A stretch of DNA of 64,000 nt from Mixta calida (lineage in GTDB: Bacteria; Pseudomonadota; Gammaproteobacteria; Enterobacterales; Enterobacteriaceae), in assembly GCF_002953215.1 (NCBI RefSeq), contig NZ_CP026378.1, positions 3,826,540 through 3,890,539 of the forward strand, written 5' to 3'. This document shows, one piece after another, positions 41,047 to 52,904 of this stretch (position 1 is its first letter; each line of letters opens with the position of its first letter). A model generated the notes under the pieces. It did not search any database. It saw nothing but the letters and a program-made list of their open reading frames with translations, and was not told where the DNA came from. The position numbers and the translations under genes were made by a program.

Positions 41047-42054
41047 TTAACGTGCCGGGGAGGCGGAAGGCGATTTCATGTAGCGGAAGAAATCGCTGTC
41101 CGGGCTCAGCACCATCACGTCCTGGTTATCGCTGAAGCTTTTCTCATAGGCGCGCAGGCTGCGGATAAAGGCGTAGAAGCCCGGATCCTGGCTGAACGCG
41201 TCGGCAAACAGCTTCGCCGCTTCGGCATCGCCTTCACCACGGGTGATCAGCCCCTGACGCTGTGCTTCCGCCAGCGTGCGAGTTACCTGATAATCTGCCT
41301 GAGCGCGCAGTTTTTCCGCTTCTTCCTGACCTTGCGAACGCTGACTACGCGCTACCGCTTCACGTTCGGCGCGCATACGGTTGTAGATAGCGTCGGAAAC
41401 CTCGGTCGGCAGATTAATCTGCTTGATGCGCACATCCACCACTTCGATGCCCAGCGCCGCCATACTGTTCGGATTGATCGACGGTTCATCGGTCTTGGTT
41501 TCACGCGCGACGCGTGCCGCAGCATGCGCAATCGCATCGTCCGCCGCTGGCGTCTGGACTTCGTCATCGCGTCCGGCGCTGCCGGTATTGAGCGCGTCGC
41601 GCACGTCGGTCGTCAGGCGGCCGCGTGAATCAGTGACGATATCTTTCACGTCGAGGCGGCCCATTTCAGAACGCAAACGGTCGCTAAACTTGCGTTTCAG
41701 CAGCACTTCCGCCTGTGAAACATCGCCGCCGCCGGTAGCCAGATAGTAACGGCTGAAATCGCTGATGCGCCATTTGATATAAGAATCGACGATCAGATCC
41801 TTTTTCTCTTTGGTCACAAAGCGATCGGCCTGGTTATCCATGGTCTGAATACGGGCGTCCAGCGTTTTAACGGATTCCAGGAACGGAATTTTAAAGTGCA
41901 GGCCCGGCGCAAACACCAGCGGCTTGTTCTCATCGTCACGCAGAACTTTGCCGAAACGCAGCACGATGCCGCGCTGGCCTTCCTGAACCACGAACAATGA
42001 CGCGTACAGCACCACCAGTACAACAATAATTAATACGATTAATGGCTTACGCAT
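41047..42054 (-). CDS. hflC: HflC, FtsH protease modulator subunit
   Basis: The 335-residue SPFH/Band 7 protein has one N-terminal membrane segment (about 5-22). HflC and HflK form a large cage around the FtsH protease and modulate its action on targets such as CII and SecY. VQEGQRGIVLRFGKV and GLHFKIPFLESVKTLDARI are the family start. It follows hflK by 3 bases. Confidence 0.97.
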   Translation of the reverse strand: MRKPLIVLIIVVLVVLYASLFVVQEGQRGIVLRFGKVLRDDENKPLVFAPGLHFKIPFLESVKTLDARIQTMDNQADRFVTKEKKDLIVDSYIKWRISDFSRYYLATGGGDVSQAEVLLKRKFSDRLRSEMGRLDVKDIVTDSRGRLTTDVRDALNTGSAGRDDEVQTPAADDAIAHAAARVARETKTDEPSINPNSMAALGIEVVDVRIKQINLPTEVSDAIYNRMRAEREAVARSQRSQGQEEAEKLRAQADYQVTRTLAEAQRQGLITRGEGDAEAAKLFADAFSQDPGFYAFIRSLRAYEKSFSDNQDVMVLSPDSDFFRYMKSPSASPAR

Positions 42055-42057
42055 CGT

Positions 42058-43298
42058 TTACTCTCTCCCTTCGCGCTGGGTGTCGTTGCGCAGTGCGTTG
42101 GCACGACGCTGATCCATAATGTCGTCCGGGCTGAACGACGAACCGCTGCTGGCGCGATCGTTGCTGACAGAGGTCGACGGCAGGCGCATCAGGCTGCTGC
42201 TCTCCTGGCTGCTACGGGTTGAGCTGGAAGAACCCTGACCGCGCATCAGCTGATCCAGCGGCAGCACCATCAGATTGTTGTTGCTGTTGCTGACCAACAC
42301 TTTACGGGTATGGCTCAGCACGCGCTCCATCGTTTCGATATAGAGACGCTCTTTAGTGATTTCCGGCGCGGCTTTATATTCCGGCAGGATTTTCGCGAAA
42401 CGCGCCACTTCACCCTGCGCTTCCAGCACGGTGCGCGCTTTATAGGCCCGCGCCTCTTCCAGAATACGCTGCGCCTGGCCGTTAGCGCGCGGCTGCACTT
42501 CATTGGCGTAGGCTTCCGCCTCACGGACGTATTGCTCGCGGTTTTCACGCGCGGCAATCGCGTCGTCAAACGCCGCCTTTACCTCTTCCGGCGGACGCGC
42601 CGCCTGGAAGTTGACGTCCAGCACGGTGATGCCCATGTTGTAGGGCCGAATGGTTTCGTCGATTTCGCGCTGCGTTTCGCTACGCACCACGGTACGGCCT
42701 TCGGTAAGAATGCGATCCATGCTGGAGCGGCCAATCACGCCGCGCAGCGCGCTGTCTGTCGCCTGACGCAGGCTGTCGTCCGCGCTGGTAACCGCAAACA
42801 GATAGCGTTCCGGGTCGGTAACGCGGTACTGCACGTTCATCTCGACGCGCACGACATTTTCGTCAGAGGTCAGCATCACGCCGGACGCGGCCAGTTCGCG
42901 CACCGCCTCGACGTTAACCGCCTGCACCTGATCGATAAAGGTCGGTTTCCAGTTCAGGCCCGGCTCAACCAGATGGCTGAACTGACCAAAACGCGTTACG
43001 ACGCCGCGCTCGGCCTCTTTAATGGTGTAAAAGCCGCTCGCCGCCCAGATAACCACGGCCGCGACGGCCACGATACCTACCAGCTTGCCGCCGTTGCCTG
43101 AGCCGCGTGAATTATCGCCGCCCTTGCCGCCACCGCCCAGACCGCCAAGTTTTTTACTCAGCTTACGGAAGATATCATCGAGATCGGGAGGCCCCTGATC
43201 GCGTCCTCCCTTGTTTCCCCAGAGTTGCCGCCTTGATTATTGCTGCTTCCCCACGGGTCGCGGTCTTGTCCGTTATTACCGGGCTGATTCCACGCCAT
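42058..43298 (-). pseudogene. hflK: hflK, FtsH protease modulator subunit, frameshifted near the N terminus
   Basis: The intact SPFH region (GFYTIKEAERGVVTRFGQFS onward, to 42058) is HflK. The true start, ATG at 43298, encodes AWNQPGNNGQDRDPWGSS but runs into a stop because the coding strand has four G at 43217-43220 where five are needed. Restoring one base gives GGNKGGRDQGPPDLDDIFRK and a 413-residue protein (E. coli 419). Without correction only an internal start near 43071 would be available, cutting off the N-terminal Gly-rich cytoplasmic part. Likely sequencing error. Confidence 0.92.
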
Positions 43299-43366
43299 GT
43301 TTATACTCCATTTATTGTGTGTGCGGTGTTATCCCAGGCCGGGATACGCGTTTCAGGCAACATCAG

Positions 43367-44647
43367 TCAAACAATATAATCCACCAGCGTCGGCTCCTGT
43401 TTGCACAGGCGGCGCCAGTCAACAATCGGCAGGCGAATCATCAATCCTACGCTGCCATCTTCTTCATTCCATTCTTTTTCAATGGCCTGCAGCTGATAAA
43501 ATCGGCTGCGCAGGCGTCCCGCCTCCGGCGGCAGACGCAGCTCGTACTGCGCAATTTCGCCGGAAAGCCGTTCGGTCAGCGCCTGGAACAGCAGCGGCAG
43601 ACCCGCACCGCTTTGGGCTGAGAGCCAGACGCGCACCGGTTGATTTTCATCGTTGCGATCGATGCGCGGCTCAAAGCCGTCAAGCATGTCGATCTTATTC
43701 ATCACCTGCAGCATCGGAATTTCGTCGGCTTCGATCTCTTCGAGAACGGTTTCCACCGCCTCGATGTTTTCATCCATGCGCACATCGGCGGCATCGATGA
43801 TATGCAGCAGCAGCGCCGCCTGACGCGTTTCCTGTAGGGTCGCTTTAAAAGCGGCTACCAGGTCGTGCGGCAGATGACGGATAAAGCCGACGGTATCGGC
43901 CAGCACGACTTCGCCGACGTCGGAAACGTCGATGCGGCGCAGCGTCGGGTCCAGGGTGGCGAACAGCTGATCGGCGGCATAGACGTCGGCGGAGGTCACG
44001 CTGTTGAACAGCGTTGATTTGCCGGCGTTGGTGTAGCCCACCAGCGATACCGTGGGGATATCCGCCTTCGCGCGCGCCTGTCGCCCCTGATCGCGCTGTT
44101 TTTCCACGCGCTCCAGACGCGACAAAATCTGGCTGATGCGATTACGCAGCAACCGACGGTCGGTTTCCAGCTGGGTTTCACCCGGTCCACGCAGGCCGAT
44201 GCCTCCTTTCTGACGTTCAAGGTGGGTCCAGCCGCGCACAAGGCGCGTGGCGAGATGGCGAAGCTGGGCCAGCTCTACCTGCAATTTACCTTCGTGAGTG
44301 CGGGCGCGCTGGGCGAAGATATCCAGGATCAGACCGGTACGGTCAATCACACGACATTCGCACAGACGCTCAAGGTTGCGTTCCTGAGCCGGCGACAAGG
44401 CATGGTCAAAGATGACGACTGAAGCGCCGGTGGCTTTCACCGCTTCAGCGATCTCGACAGCTTTACCTTCACCGACAAAATATTTGGGATGTGGCGCTTT
44501 GCGGCTACCGGTTATCACGCGCAGCGCTTCGACGCCTGAGGAAGAGACCAGCGTTTCGAATTCCTGCAGGTCTTCTGTCTCTTTGTCTTGCGAGAACCAG
44601 ATGTGTACCAGTATGGCCTGCTCACCGGCATCATAACGGTCAAACAA
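43367..44647 (-). CDS. hflX: GTPase HflX
   Basis: HflX is a ribosome-splitting GTPase induced by heat. The 426 residues have the N-terminal HflX domain, a coiled coil and the G domain with [17 protein letters not shown] and NKIDM. Translation starts at TTG (44647) with AGAGG 9 bases upstream, as in E. coli, where hflX also starts with TTG. It follows hfq. Confidence 0.96.
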   Translation of the reverse strand: MFDRYDAGEQAILVHIWFSQDKETEDLQEFETLVSSSGVEALRVITGSRKAPHPKYFVGEGKAVEIAEAVKATGASVVIFDHALSPAQERNLERLCECRVIDRTGLILDIFAQRARTHEGKLQVELAQLRHLATRLVRGWTHLERQKGGIGLRGPGETQLETDRRLLRNRISQILSRLERVEKQRDQGRQARAKADIPTVSLVGYTNAGKSTLFNSVTSADVYAADQLFATLDPTLRRIDVSDVGEVVLADTVGFIRHLPHDLVAAFKATLQETRQAALLLHIIDAADVRMDENIEAVETVLEEIEADEIPMLQVMNKIDMLDGFEPRIDRNDENQPVRVWLSAQSGAGLPLLFQALTERLSGEIAQYELRLPPEAGRLRSRFYQLQAIEKEWNEEDGSVGLMIRLPIVDWRRLCKQEPTLVDYIV

Positions 44648-44671
44648 GCTTAAACCTCTCTAATTGATTGA

Positions 44672-44710
44672 CCAAAACGGGGAAGGCCATTAATACTTTC
44701 CCCGTTTTGG
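44672..44710 (-). terminator. long hairpin between hfq and hflX
   Basis: CCAAAACGGGGAAG (44672-44685) pairs with CTTTCCCCGTTTTGG (44696-44710) with a single bulge and a 10-base loop. On the minus strand TTGGTCAAT follows, not a long T run, so it is likely a partial attenuator or a 3'-end stabiliser for hfq mRNA. Confidence 0.6.
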
Positions 44711-44727
44711 CAGTACGATAACAGGGC

Positions 44728-45039
44728 TTACTCAGCGCTGTCACCGTCTTGCTGTTGCGGCTGCGATTGCGCTGCCTGATTATTGCCGCCGTGATGATAG
44801 TTGCTACCGCCACCTGCATTGTTGCTATGGTGGGAGACTGCACGGGACGGAACGACGGTAGAGATAGCGTGCTTATACACCATCTGGCTGACCGTATTTT
44901 TCAACAAAATGACAAACTGATCGAAAGACTCAATCTGACCTTGCAGTTTGATACCATTCACCAAATAAATTGAAACCGGAACACGCTCGCGACGCAGTGC
45001 GTTCAGGAACGGGTCTTGTAAAGATTGCCCCTTAGCCAT
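44728..45039 (-). CDS. hfq: RNA chaperone Hfq
   Basis: The 103-residue Hfq has the Sm1 core ([20 protein letters not shown]), Sm2 ([13 protein letters not shown]) and a Gly/Asn/Gln-rich disordered tail. The hexamer pairs small RNAs with mRNAs. It follows miaA by 102 bases. Confidence 0.98.
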   Translation of the reverse strand: MAKGQSLQDPFLNALRRERVPVSIYLVNGIKLQGQIESFDQFVILLKNTVSQMVYKHAISTVVPSRAVSHHSNNAGGGSNYHHGGNNQAAQSQPQQQDGDSAE

Positions 45040-45141
45040 TCTATCTTTTCCTTATATGCTTGTTGTTTATTACTAAGAACCCTGCGGCTCTAAAAACTGC
45101 GTAAAAAAATTTGCGCACGATAACGGATCAATTGTACACAT

Positions 45142-46092
45142 TCACCCAAGGTTCGCACCAAGAACCTGTAATACCTTGTTAAGCGCCTGGTCCGAATGTT
45201 CGCTGTCAAGCCAGTGAACATTCTGCCAGCCGCGTAGCCAGGTGATTTGGCGCTTGGCGAGTTGTCGGGTCGCGCAAATTCCCCGATAAACCATTTCGTT
45301 GTAATCAATCTCGCCTTCAAGGTAGGACCACATCTGGCGATATCCGACACAACGAATGGAAGGCAAATCCGTATGCAAATCTCCCCTTGCAAACAGCGCG
45401 CGCGCTTCGGCTTCAAAACCTGAAGCCAGCATTTGTTCAAAACGCAACGCAATACGCTGATGCAACAATTCACGGCTCGCCGGAGCGATAGCGAACTGAA
45501 TGACATCGTAAGGCAACGCCTCACCCGCGGTTTTCGTCAGTTCTGTTAAAGTTTTACCCGAAATAAAAAAAACTTCCAGTGCCCGCGAGAGTCTCTGGGG
45601 ATCATTCGGATGAATACGAGCGCCAGCAATGGGATCAATTTCACATAATTGGCGGTGCAGGGCTTCCCATCCCTGTTCACGCGCCGTTTGCTCTATCCGT
45701 TCGCGCACCTCCGGATCGGCCGAGGGCAACGGCGACAATCCTTCCAGCAGCGCTTTGAAGTAGAGCATGGTTCCACCAACAAGCAACGGAATTCGCCCTT
45801 TTGAGGTAATCTCCGCCATTTCCGCTAACGCATCGCGACGAAAGTCGGCCGCCGAGTAGGCTTCCGACGGATCGCGGATGTCCAGCAGACGATGGGGCGC
45901 CTGCGCCAGCTCCTCCGCGGATGGCTTGGCAGTGCCAATATCCATGCCGCGATAAATCAGGGCTGAATCAACGCTTATCAGCTCTACCGGCAACTGCTTG
46001 CGCAGCGAAATCGCCAACGCCGTTTTGCCGGAGGCCGTCGGCCCCATCAAAAAAATCGCCTTAGGCCGGCCCGCCATTCTGCTTTCACTCAT
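45142..46092 (-). CDS. miaA: tRNA dimethylallyltransferase MiaA
   Basis: MiaA adds a dimethylallyl group to A37 of tRNAs that read codons starting with U. The 316 residues equal E. coli. The P-loop GPTASGKT is at 17-24, with [16 protein letters not shown] next. Its start overlaps the mutL end by 8 bases. Confidence 0.97.
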   Translation of the reverse strand: MSESRMAGRPKAIFLMGPTASGKTALAISLRKQLPVELISVDSALIYRGMDIGTAKPSAEELAQAPHRLLDIRDPSEAYSAADFRRDALAEMAEITSKGRIPLLVGGTMLYFKALLEGLSPLPSADPEVRERIEQTAREQGWEALHRQLCEIDPIAGARIHPNDPQRLSRALEVFFISGKTLTELTKTAGEALPYDVIQFAIAPASRELLHQRIALRFEQMLASGFEAEARALFARGDLHTDLPSIRCVGYRQMWSYLEGEIDYNEMVYRGICATRQLAKRQITWLRGWQNVHWLDSEHSDQALNKVLQVLGANLG

Positions 46093-47992
46093 GCTTCAGG
46101 GCGTTTAACGCCTTTTCTGTGTCGATCGGTTGTAATAAACCCGGAGGTGGCGATTTTAATAGCGCCGGACAGAGCCGTTCGACATCCGCCAGCAGCGCTA
46201 TCGCCTGTGAATGATTCCAGTGCGTATGCTCTACCTCAGCCTGACGCGCCAGCCATTGGGCTAACAGCGTCGAGGAAATATCCTGCTGACGGGCGAGATA
46301 GCCTAACAGTTCTGGAATCAAGTTTTGTAAATTTTGTTGGCGCAATGGTAAAGGCACCGCGCGTAGCGTCACATGCTGCCCATCGCTTTGCAAATCAATA
46401 CCCAACAGGCGCAGCAGCTCATCGTGCCGCTGCATTGCCTGTCGTTCCGCCTGGGCCAGCTTTAACCTGACCGGAATCAGCAACGGCTGAGGCTTCAGCC
46501 CTTCGGCGCCCGGTTCCAGCTGCGCCTGACGCAACCAGCGCGACGCCACGGTTAAGGCGATCAGCGCCAGCTGGCCGTCCCGCTCCACCACCGCGTAGCT
46601 GTCGTGCAGCACCGTCAATACCCGCCCCAGGCTCTGGCTATGGGCGCGCAGCGGCGCGGCGACAGGCTCCTGCGCGCGCGACGGCGTTTTTTCTGCGGGC
46701 GTCGGCGTTTGCAGCAGCTGCTGATAAAGCGCGCCCTCGCGTTTTTGATAACCGGGCTGCTGCTGCGGCCAGCCTGTCAACGACGCCGCGGCGCGACCGC
46801 CTGCGCCGCCGCCATTACCGGCGCGCGGCGCGGCGGCGGAGACCGAGGGCTGACGTGGCGGCGAGGTCTCAGCGGGCGCTGACGGCTCGACCGGCGTCGG
46901 CGGCGGGCTGGAAAAGTGATTGCCGCCCGCAGCCTGACGGTTTTCCGGCTGCCAGCGCGGCGCCGCCTCCGTCGTCAGCGGCAGGCTTTCCGCGCCGCTC
47001 TCTTGCAGCACGCTGATCACGCCTTGATAGATAAAATCATGCACCAGCCGCGACTGATGGAAACGCACCTCATGCTTAGCAGGATGCACGTTCACATCGA
47101 CCTGATGCGGATCGATATGCAGATAAAGCACATAGGCGGGCTGATGATCGCCGCCCAGCTTTTCCTGATAGGCCTGGCGAATAGCATGGTTGATCAGCTT
47201 ATCGCGCATCATGCGGCCGTTTACGTAGCAGTATTGCAGCTCGCTGACCTGACGCGCGCCAGCCGGATCGGCCACCCAGCCGCGCAGCGCCAGATCGCCA
47301 TGCTGCCATTCTATTTTCAGCGCATGATCCATAAAGGTGGCGCCGCAGATAGCGCCCAGACGCCGCAACTGTTGGCTTTCCTGCGCGGCGGCGCGGTACT
47401 GACGCACCAGCTTGCCGTTATGGGTCAGGGAAATGGCGATATCGAAACGCGCCAGCGCAATACGCCGCACCACCTCATCAATATGAGCGAACTCGGTCTT
47501 TTCGGTGCGCATAAACTTGCGGCGCGCAGGCGTGTTGTAAAAGAGGTCGAGCACTTCCAGCGTGGTGCCAGGCGGATGCGCGGCGGGTTTGACCGTCACC
47601 GTCATATCGCGCCCTTCGGCATACGCCTGCCAGGCTTCCTGCTGTTCAGCGGTGCGCGAGGTCAGCGTCAGGCGCGAAACGGAGCTGATGCTCGCCAGCG
47701 CCTCGCCGCGAAAGCCCAGGCTGACGATCGCTTCCAGATCGTCCAGCGACGTGATTTTACTGGTGGCGTGACGCGCGAGCGCCATCGCCAGTTCCGCTTT
47801 GCTGATGCCGCAGCCGTTGTCACGGATGCGAATCAGCTTCGCGCCGCCCTTTTCAATATCGATATCGATACGCGTGGCGCCAGCATCGAGGCTATTTTCC
47901 ACCAGTTCCTTAACGACCGACGCCGGTCGCTCGACCACTTCACCGGCGGCGATCTGGTTGGCTAACTGCGGCGGCAGGATCTGAATGGGCAT
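46085..47992 (-). CDS. mutL: DNA mismatch repair protein MutL
   Basis: The 635-residue GHKL ATPase links MutS to MutH and UvrD. ATPase motifs [20 protein letters not shown] and [14 protein letters not shown] lie in the first 110 residues. A variable proline-rich linker (about 345-440) joins the C-terminal dimerisation domain (ending ALNALKHE). It is between amiB and miaA. Confidence 0.97.
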   Translation of the reverse strand: MPIQILPPQLANQIAAGEVVERPASVVKELVENSLDAGATRIDIDIEKGGAKLIRIRDNGCGISKAELAMALARHATSKITSLDDLEAIVSLGFRGEALASISSVSRLTLTSRTAEQQEAWQAYAEGRDMTVTVKPAAHPPGTTLEVLDLFYNTPARRKFMRTEKTEFAHIDEVVRRIALARFDIAISLTHNGKLVRQYRAAAQESQQLRRLGAICGATFMDHALKIEWQHGDLALRGWVADPAGARQVSELQYCYVNGRMMRDKLINHAIRQAYQEKLGGDHQPAYVLYLHIDPHQVDVNVHPAKHEVRFHQSRLVHDFIYQGVISVLQESGAESLPLTTEAAPRWQPENRQAAGGNHFSSPPPTPVEPSAPAETSPPRQPSVSAAAPRAGNGGGAGGRAAASLTGWPQQQPGYQKREGALYQQLLQTPTPAEKTPSRAQEPVAAPLRAHSQSLGRVLTVLHDSYAVVERDGQLALIALTVASRWLRQAQLEPGAEGLKPQPLLIPVRLKLAQAERQAMQRHDELLRLLGIDLQSDGQHVTLRAVPLPLRQQNLQNLIPELLGYLARQQDISSTLLAQWLARQAEVEHTHWNHSQAIALLADVERLCPALLKSPPPGLLQPIDTEKALNALKHE

Positions 47993-48073
47993 GGGGCACT
48001 ATCCTCAATCTGGCGTGAAACAACGGTTGTCGCGCTGCGTGGCGGCCGCGGGCCGTCATGCGGCCCGCGGCGG

Positions 48074-49738
48074 TCAGGAGGCGGGGATCTTTAGCGTTTG
48101 CCCCAGCATCACATTGGTAGACTTCATATTATTGGCCTGCATGATAGCCTGCGCGCTGACGCCGTAATGCACCGCAATGGCGGTCAGCGAATCGCCGCGC
48201 ACCACTTTATGACGCTGCGGACGGCGGCTGGAGGCGGCTGAAACGGCGGTCGTGCCACCGCTGGCAGGCACTTTCAGCCGTTGCCCTACCCAGACGCTCT
48301 GCTTTTTCAGCTGGTTCAGCTGCGTCAACGTGGTCATGGAAACGCCATACTGCGCGGCGATGCCCGACAGCGTTTCGCCGCGCTTCACGACGTGACGCTT
48401 CACCGGCCCGGTATAAGCGACCGGCGTGCTGGAACGATTGGCTTCGACTTCAACCGCCGTTGCGGACGGCAACGGTCGGTTTTCCTGCTTTGGGACAGAT
48501 TGCAGCGGATGCGTCAGGAAGTAGCTGCGCAGGCCGCGATAAATCGACCCGGCAATCTTCTCCTGATACGCACTGCTTCCCAGCAGCCGCTCCTCCGAAG
48601 GGTTACTGATAAAACCCGTTTCCACCAGCAGCGAAGGGATATCGGGCGAACGCAATACGCCCAAGCTGGCATGCTCCGGTCGCCGCTTGTGCAGCGAGCC
48701 GACCTGTTGCAGCTGCTGAATTACCTTCTTCGCCACATCATAACCGACGCGCTGAGAGTGGCCGAACTGTAAATCCAATACCGCCTGGCTCAGATAAGGG
48801 TCCGCCTGGCTGTTAGCCAGCAGATCGCCTGCCCCGCCCAGCAGCTCAGACTGTTTCTCATGCTGTTCAAGCCAGTTCGCCATTTCGCTGTTGGCGCGGC
48901 GGTTCGACAGGACCCAGACCGATGCGCCGCGCGCGCTGCGGTTTGGCGCGGCGTCGGCGTGGATAGAGACCAGCACGTTGGCGTTTTGCTTACGCGCCAC
49001 GTCAGAGCGCCCCATCACTGAAATAAAGTAGTCGCCGTCGCGCGTCAGCACGCCTTTAAACATCGGATCGTCATTAAGCATCGCTTTCAGCTTGCGGGCG
49101 ATGGCGATGGTGACGTTCTTCTCTTTCAGGCCATTCATGCCGATGGCGCCGGGGTCCTGTCCACCGTGACCGGCGTCAATAGCGACAATCACCGTATCGT
49201 TAGAGGTGCTGTTGCTCTGTCCCGGCGCGATGCGGCTGTTGCTGTTGGTCACCGTGGTGACCTTATCGCCGTCAAAGGGATTGTGCGCTGGTGTGGTCGG
49301 CTGTGGACGGCTGCGCGTCGCGGTGTTGACCGGCGCGCGGGCGGCGGCGCTCTGTTTGCCGGTAATGGTAAACACGACCTTGTAATTGTCGCCGTTGCGC
49401 TGCGTAACGGCGCGCGTTTTACCGGACCGGGTCAGCTCAAACACCAGCCGAATGCTCTGCGCATCTTTCGGTTGGCTGGTGCGAATGCGTTTCACCAGAT
49501 TATCGCCGCTGAAATTCAGCGGCAGCCCCTGAATTACGCCGGACTGACGAATATCCAGCACCACGCGGTCCGGGTTATGCAACGGGAAGAAGCCGTAGAT
49601 GGGCTGGCCGTTAAAGCTCAGCGTCACCGTTGCCTGACTATTGCCGTTTGAAACCTGAATATCGGACAGACTGGCCGCCAGCGAGGAGCAGGAGAACAGG
49701 CACAGCAGCATCAACAGCATAACCTTGATGCGCGCCAT
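48074..49738 (-). CDS. amiB: N-acetylmuramoyl-L-alanine amidase AmiB
   Basis: AmiB cleaves septal peptidoglycan when activated by EnvC. The 554-residue protein has a signal peptide (to about 21), an AMIN domain (about 25-128), an Amidase_3 zinc domain ([12 protein letters not shown] with His191, [16 protein letters not shown]) and two C-terminal LysM repeats (about 438-482 and 507-552). E. coli AmiB is shorter (445 aa) and has no LysM; the longer form is seen in related genera. It overlaps the tsaE stop by one base. Confidence 0.95.
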   Translation of the reverse strand: MARIKVMLLMLLCLFSCSSLAASLSDIQVSNGNSQATVTLSFNGQPIYGFFPLHNPDRVVLDIRQSGVIQGLPLNFSGDNLVKRIRTSQPKDAQSIRLVFELTRSGKTRAVTQRNGDNYKVVFTITGKQSAAARAPVNTATRSRPQPTTPAHNPFDGDKVTTVTNSNSRIAPGQSNSTSNDTVIVAIDAGHGGQDPGAIGMNGLKEKNVTIAIARKLKAMLNDDPMFKGVLTRDGDYFISVMGRSDVARKQNANVLVSIHADAAPNRSARGASVWVLSNRRANSEMANWLEQHEKQSELLGGAGDLLANSQADPYLSQAVLDLQFGHSQRVGYDVAKKVIQQLQQVGSLHKRRPEHASLGVLRSPDIPSLLVETGFISNPSEERLLGSSAYQEKIAGSIYRGLRSYFLTHPLQSVPKQENRPLPSATAVEVEANRSSTPVAYTGPVKRHVVKRGETLSGIAAQYGVSMTTLTQLNQLKKQSVWVGQRLKVPASGGTTAVSAASSRRPQRHKVVRGDSLTAIAVHYGVSAQAIMQANNMKSTNVMLGQTLKIPAS

Positions 49739-50211
49739 TATGCGGAGTCCTTCTTCAGCGCCAGCGCGACCAGTCTTTCGCCGAGCGGCGAATGCGCTTC
49801 CAGCTTCGCTTCGCGCGCCTGGCTGACATAGCTCAGGGTCAGCGACAGGTCGGGCTCAGGCAGCACGCCCGCGCCCTGCTGCGGCCATTCCACCAGGCAA
49901 ACGGCGTCGCCGGCGAAATAGTCGCGAATGCCCATAAACTCCAGCTCTTCCGGGTCGGCCAGCCGATAGAGATCAAAATGATAAACGGGCCGCGCCAGCT
50001 GCTGATAAGGCTCCACCAGCGTATAGGTCGGGCTTTTCACGTTGCCCTGATGACCCAGCGCCTGCAAGAATCCGCGGCTGAAGGTGGTTTTTCCGGCCCC
50101 TAAATCGCCGTACAGATAGATGACCACCGCGCTGTCGCAGGCGCGGGCAAGTTGAGCGCCCAGATCGAGGGTTGCCGCCTCGTCAGGCAATGCGATAACA
50201 CAGGTATTCAT
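49738..50211 (-). CDS. tsaE: tRNA threonylcarbamoyladenosine biosynthesis ATPase TsaE
   Basis: TsaE is the ATPase that, with TsaB and TsaD, makes t6A37 in tRNAs decoding ANN codons. The 157 residues have the P-loop GDLGAGKT (35-42), [10 protein letters not shown] and [16 protein letters not shown]. It overlaps nnr by 4 bases (ATGA). Confidence 0.96.
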   Translation of the reverse strand: MNTCVIALPDEAATLDLGAQLARACDSAVVIYLYGDLGAGKTTFSRGFLQALGHQGNVKSPTYTLVEPYQQLARPVYHFDLYRLADPEELEFMGIRDYFAGDAVCLVEWPQQGAGVLPEPDLSLTLSYVSQAREAKLEAHSPLGERLVALALKKDSA

Positions 50212-51731
50212 GCTTTATTGTTTAACATCTCAGGATTAACAAATCGAAACAGCTCGGAGAACAGATCGGTCGCCAGCATTCCACGCGTGCCAAAGCGCGC
50301 CGCTACCGCATCCGCCGCCGCGCCATGTACCACACAGCCCGCACAGGCAGCATCATACAGCGTCAGCTTCTGGCCGCACAGCGCGCCGATGATGCCTGAC
50401 AGCACGTCGCCCATCCCGCCTGAAGCCATGCCCGCATTGCCGACGTCGGCGAAGGCTATTTCACCGCTTTCACTGGCGATAATCGTGCCTGCGCCTTTCA
50501 GCACCGCCACGCCACCGTAGCGCTTCACCAAGCGTTGAGCGGCAAGTAAGCGATCACTCTCAATTTCAGCGGTCGACAGGTTCAACAGTCGCGCCGCTTC
50601 GCCGGGATGAGGCGTAATGATGCGATTCTGACGTTTATCGGGATTGAATGCCAGCAGGTTAAGCGCATCTGCATCCCACAGCATCGGTTTCTGAGAATTT
50701 TCTATTTTCCGCAGCGCCTTTTTGCCCCACTCTTTCTGGCCCAGTCCCGGCCCGACAACAATCATGTCGGCCCATCCCTGCGCCTGCTGGAGCGCCTCAT
50801 CCGTCAGTTCATCCACCATAATCTCCGGGCGGGCGGCGAGAATCGGCACGATGTTATCTTTGTGAGTAAGCGCTCGCACCAAACCTGCTCCGGCGCGCAA
50901 TGCTGCTTCCGCCGTCATCCGTATTGCTCCGGCGGTGCCGCGATCGCCGCCGACCACCAGCAGGCGTCCCTGATCGCCCTTGTGCGAGGTGGGTCGACGC
51001 GGATGCAGCCAGCGAGTCAGCGCCTGCGCGTCGTAACGCGCCATCGGCGCCTGCTGACCGCTAAGCCAGGACTCAAGGCCAAGCCCGTGATAGTGCAGCT
51101 GGCCGACATAGTCGCGCGCTTTGCCGGTCACCTGCCCCGGCTTAATGGCGATCAGCGCCAGCGTGGCTGCCGCCTCGATGACTGCGCCAGGGGCAGTGCC
51201 GTTGGCGGCGACCAGGCCGGAAGGCATATCAATGGAGAAAACCGGCGCTGCATGGCGGTTCGCCTTCTCAATCAACCGGGCGTAGCTTTCCGTCGGCGCA
51301 CGATTCAGGCCGGTGCCCGACAGCGCATCGACGATAATATCCACCTGCTCCGGCCAGACAGCCTCCGCATCATGCACTTCGCCACCGGCCGCCAGCCAGC
51401 CTTCGCGCGCCGCCTGCGCTTCTTCCGGCAGCGGGCGTTCGCTGTCACAGGCCAGCAGTGTCACCTGAAACCCCGCTGCCTGCGCCAGACGCGCCACGAC
51501 ATAGCCGTCGCCGCCGTTATTGCCATGACCGCAAAGTATCAGCCAGTGTTGCGCCTGCGGCCACTGTCTGCGAATCAGGTCGAAAGCGGCGGCGCCCGCG
51601 CGCAGCATCAGTTCGTATAAGGTAATGCCTAACGTGTCCGCGCCTTCGGTTTCCAGACGACGCAGCGCCTGCGCAGGCCAGACAGAGTGTGGTAAACTAC
51701 AGGCGTTTTCCTTCTCGGTATTATCAGTCAT
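50208..51731 (-). CDS. nnr: bifunctional NAD(P)HX epimerase/dehydratase Nnr
   Basis: Nnr repairs damaged hydrated NAD(P)H. The 507 residues combine an N-terminal YjeF_N epimerase (about 20-215, [17 protein letters not shown]) and a C-terminal ADP-dependent dehydratase of the ribokinase fold (about 230-500, [32 protein letters not shown]). Its ATG overlaps that of the divergent queG by two bases. Confidence 0.96.
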   Translation of the reverse strand: MTDNTEKENACSLPHSVWPAQALRRLETEGADTLGITLYELMLRAGAAAFDLIRRQWPQAQHWLILCGHGNNGGDGYVVARLAQAAGFQVTLLACDSERPLPEEAQAAREGWLAAGGEVHDAEAVWPEQVDIIVDALSGTGLNRAPTESYARLIEKANRHAAPVFSIDMPSGLVAANGTAPGAVIEAAATLALIAIKPGQVTGKARDYVGQLHYHGLGLESWLSGQQAPMARYDAQALTRWLHPRRPTSHKGDQGRLLVVGGDRGTAGAIRMTAEAALRAGAGLVRALTHKDNIVPILAARPEIMVDELTDEALQQAQGWADMIVVGPGLGQKEWGKKALRKIENSQKPMLWDADALNLLAFNPDKRQNRIITPHPGEAARLLNLSTAEIESDRLLAAQRLVKRYGGVAVLKGAGTIIASESGEIAFADVGNAGMASGGMGDVLSGIIGALCGQKLTLYDAACAGCVVHGAAADAVAARFGTRGMLATDLFSELFRFVNPEMLNNKA

Positions 51732-52868
51732 GTCACACCCTCTCGATCTTCAACAGCTTGCTCAGGATATAAAACAGTGGGGACTGTCGCTCGGCTTTCA
51801 GCAGGTCGGCATCTGCGACACCGATCTCAGCGTGGAGGAGCCGCGTCTGCAGGCCTGGCTGGATAAGCAATATCATGGCGAAATGGAGTGGATGGCGCGA
51901 CATGGCATGATGCGCGCCCGCCCGCATGAACTGCTGCCTGGCACCCTGCGCGTAATCAGCGTGCGGATGAACTACCTGCCGGCGAAAGCCGCCTTTGCCA
52001 GCACGCTAAAAAATCCCCGTCTGGGTTACGTCAGCCGCTACGCTTTAGGTCGCGACTATCACAAAGTATTACGCAATCGCCTGAAAAAGCTCGGCGATTT
52101 AATCCGTGAGCGCTGCGAAGCGGCGAATTTTCGCCCGTTTGTTGATTCCGCCCCCTTTTGGAGCGGCCGCTGGCGGCGAAAGCAGGACTCGGCTGGACAG
52201 GTAAGCACTCACTTATCCTCAACCGCGAGGCGGGCTCCTGGTTTTTTCTTGGCGAACTGTTGATCAATTTGCCGTTGCCGGTCGATCAGCCGCAGGAAGA
52301 ACAGTGCGGGCGCTGCGTCGCCTGCCTGACCACCTGCCCGACCGGCGCCATCGTTGAGCCTTACGTGGTAGATGCGCGCCGCTGCATCTCCTACCTGACC
52401 ATCGAGCTCGAAGGCGCGATACCAGAAGCGTTTCGACCGCTAATCGGCAACCGAATCTACGGCTGCGACGACTGTCAGCTGATCTGTCCCTGGAACCGCT
52501 TCGGCCAGCTGACCGACGAGGATGACTTTTCGCCGCGCGCGGCGCTACACGCCCCGCCGCTGACGGAACTCTTTATGTGGGATGAAGCGAAATTTTTGCG
52601 TATCACCGAAGGCTCGGCCATTCGACGCATCGGCCATTTGCGCTGGCTGCGCAACGTGGCGGTGGCGCTGGGCAACGCGCCCTGGGATGAGGAGAATATC
52701 GCCGTGCTGAACCGTCGCCTGGGCGAAAACGCCATGCTGGATGAACATATCGAATGGGCGATAGCGCAACAAAAACTGCGCCGGGCGGAAAACGCCATTG
52801 AGGTGCAGCGTCCACAGCAAAAACGGCTGGTGCGTGCTGTGGAGAAAGGTTTGCCGCGTGATGCCTGA
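51730..52868 (+). pseudogene. queG: queG, epoxyqueuosine reductase, frameshifted
   Basis: QueG is the cobalamin-dependent iron-sulfur enzyme that reduces epoxyqueuosine to queuosine in tRNA. The first piece (from [16 protein letters not shown]) runs out of frame after FRPFVDSAP. The second carries ERPLAAKAGLGWTGKHS and both 4Fe-4S motifs (CGRCVACLTTCPTGAI, CDDCQLICPWN). One C missing from the C run at 52151-52155 explains it; restoring it gives 379 residues, as in E. coli. All later motifs are intact. Confidence 0.93.
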
Positions 52869-52904
52869 CCTGCTTAGAAAATCACCTGTCGTTACCCTGC
52901 TAAT

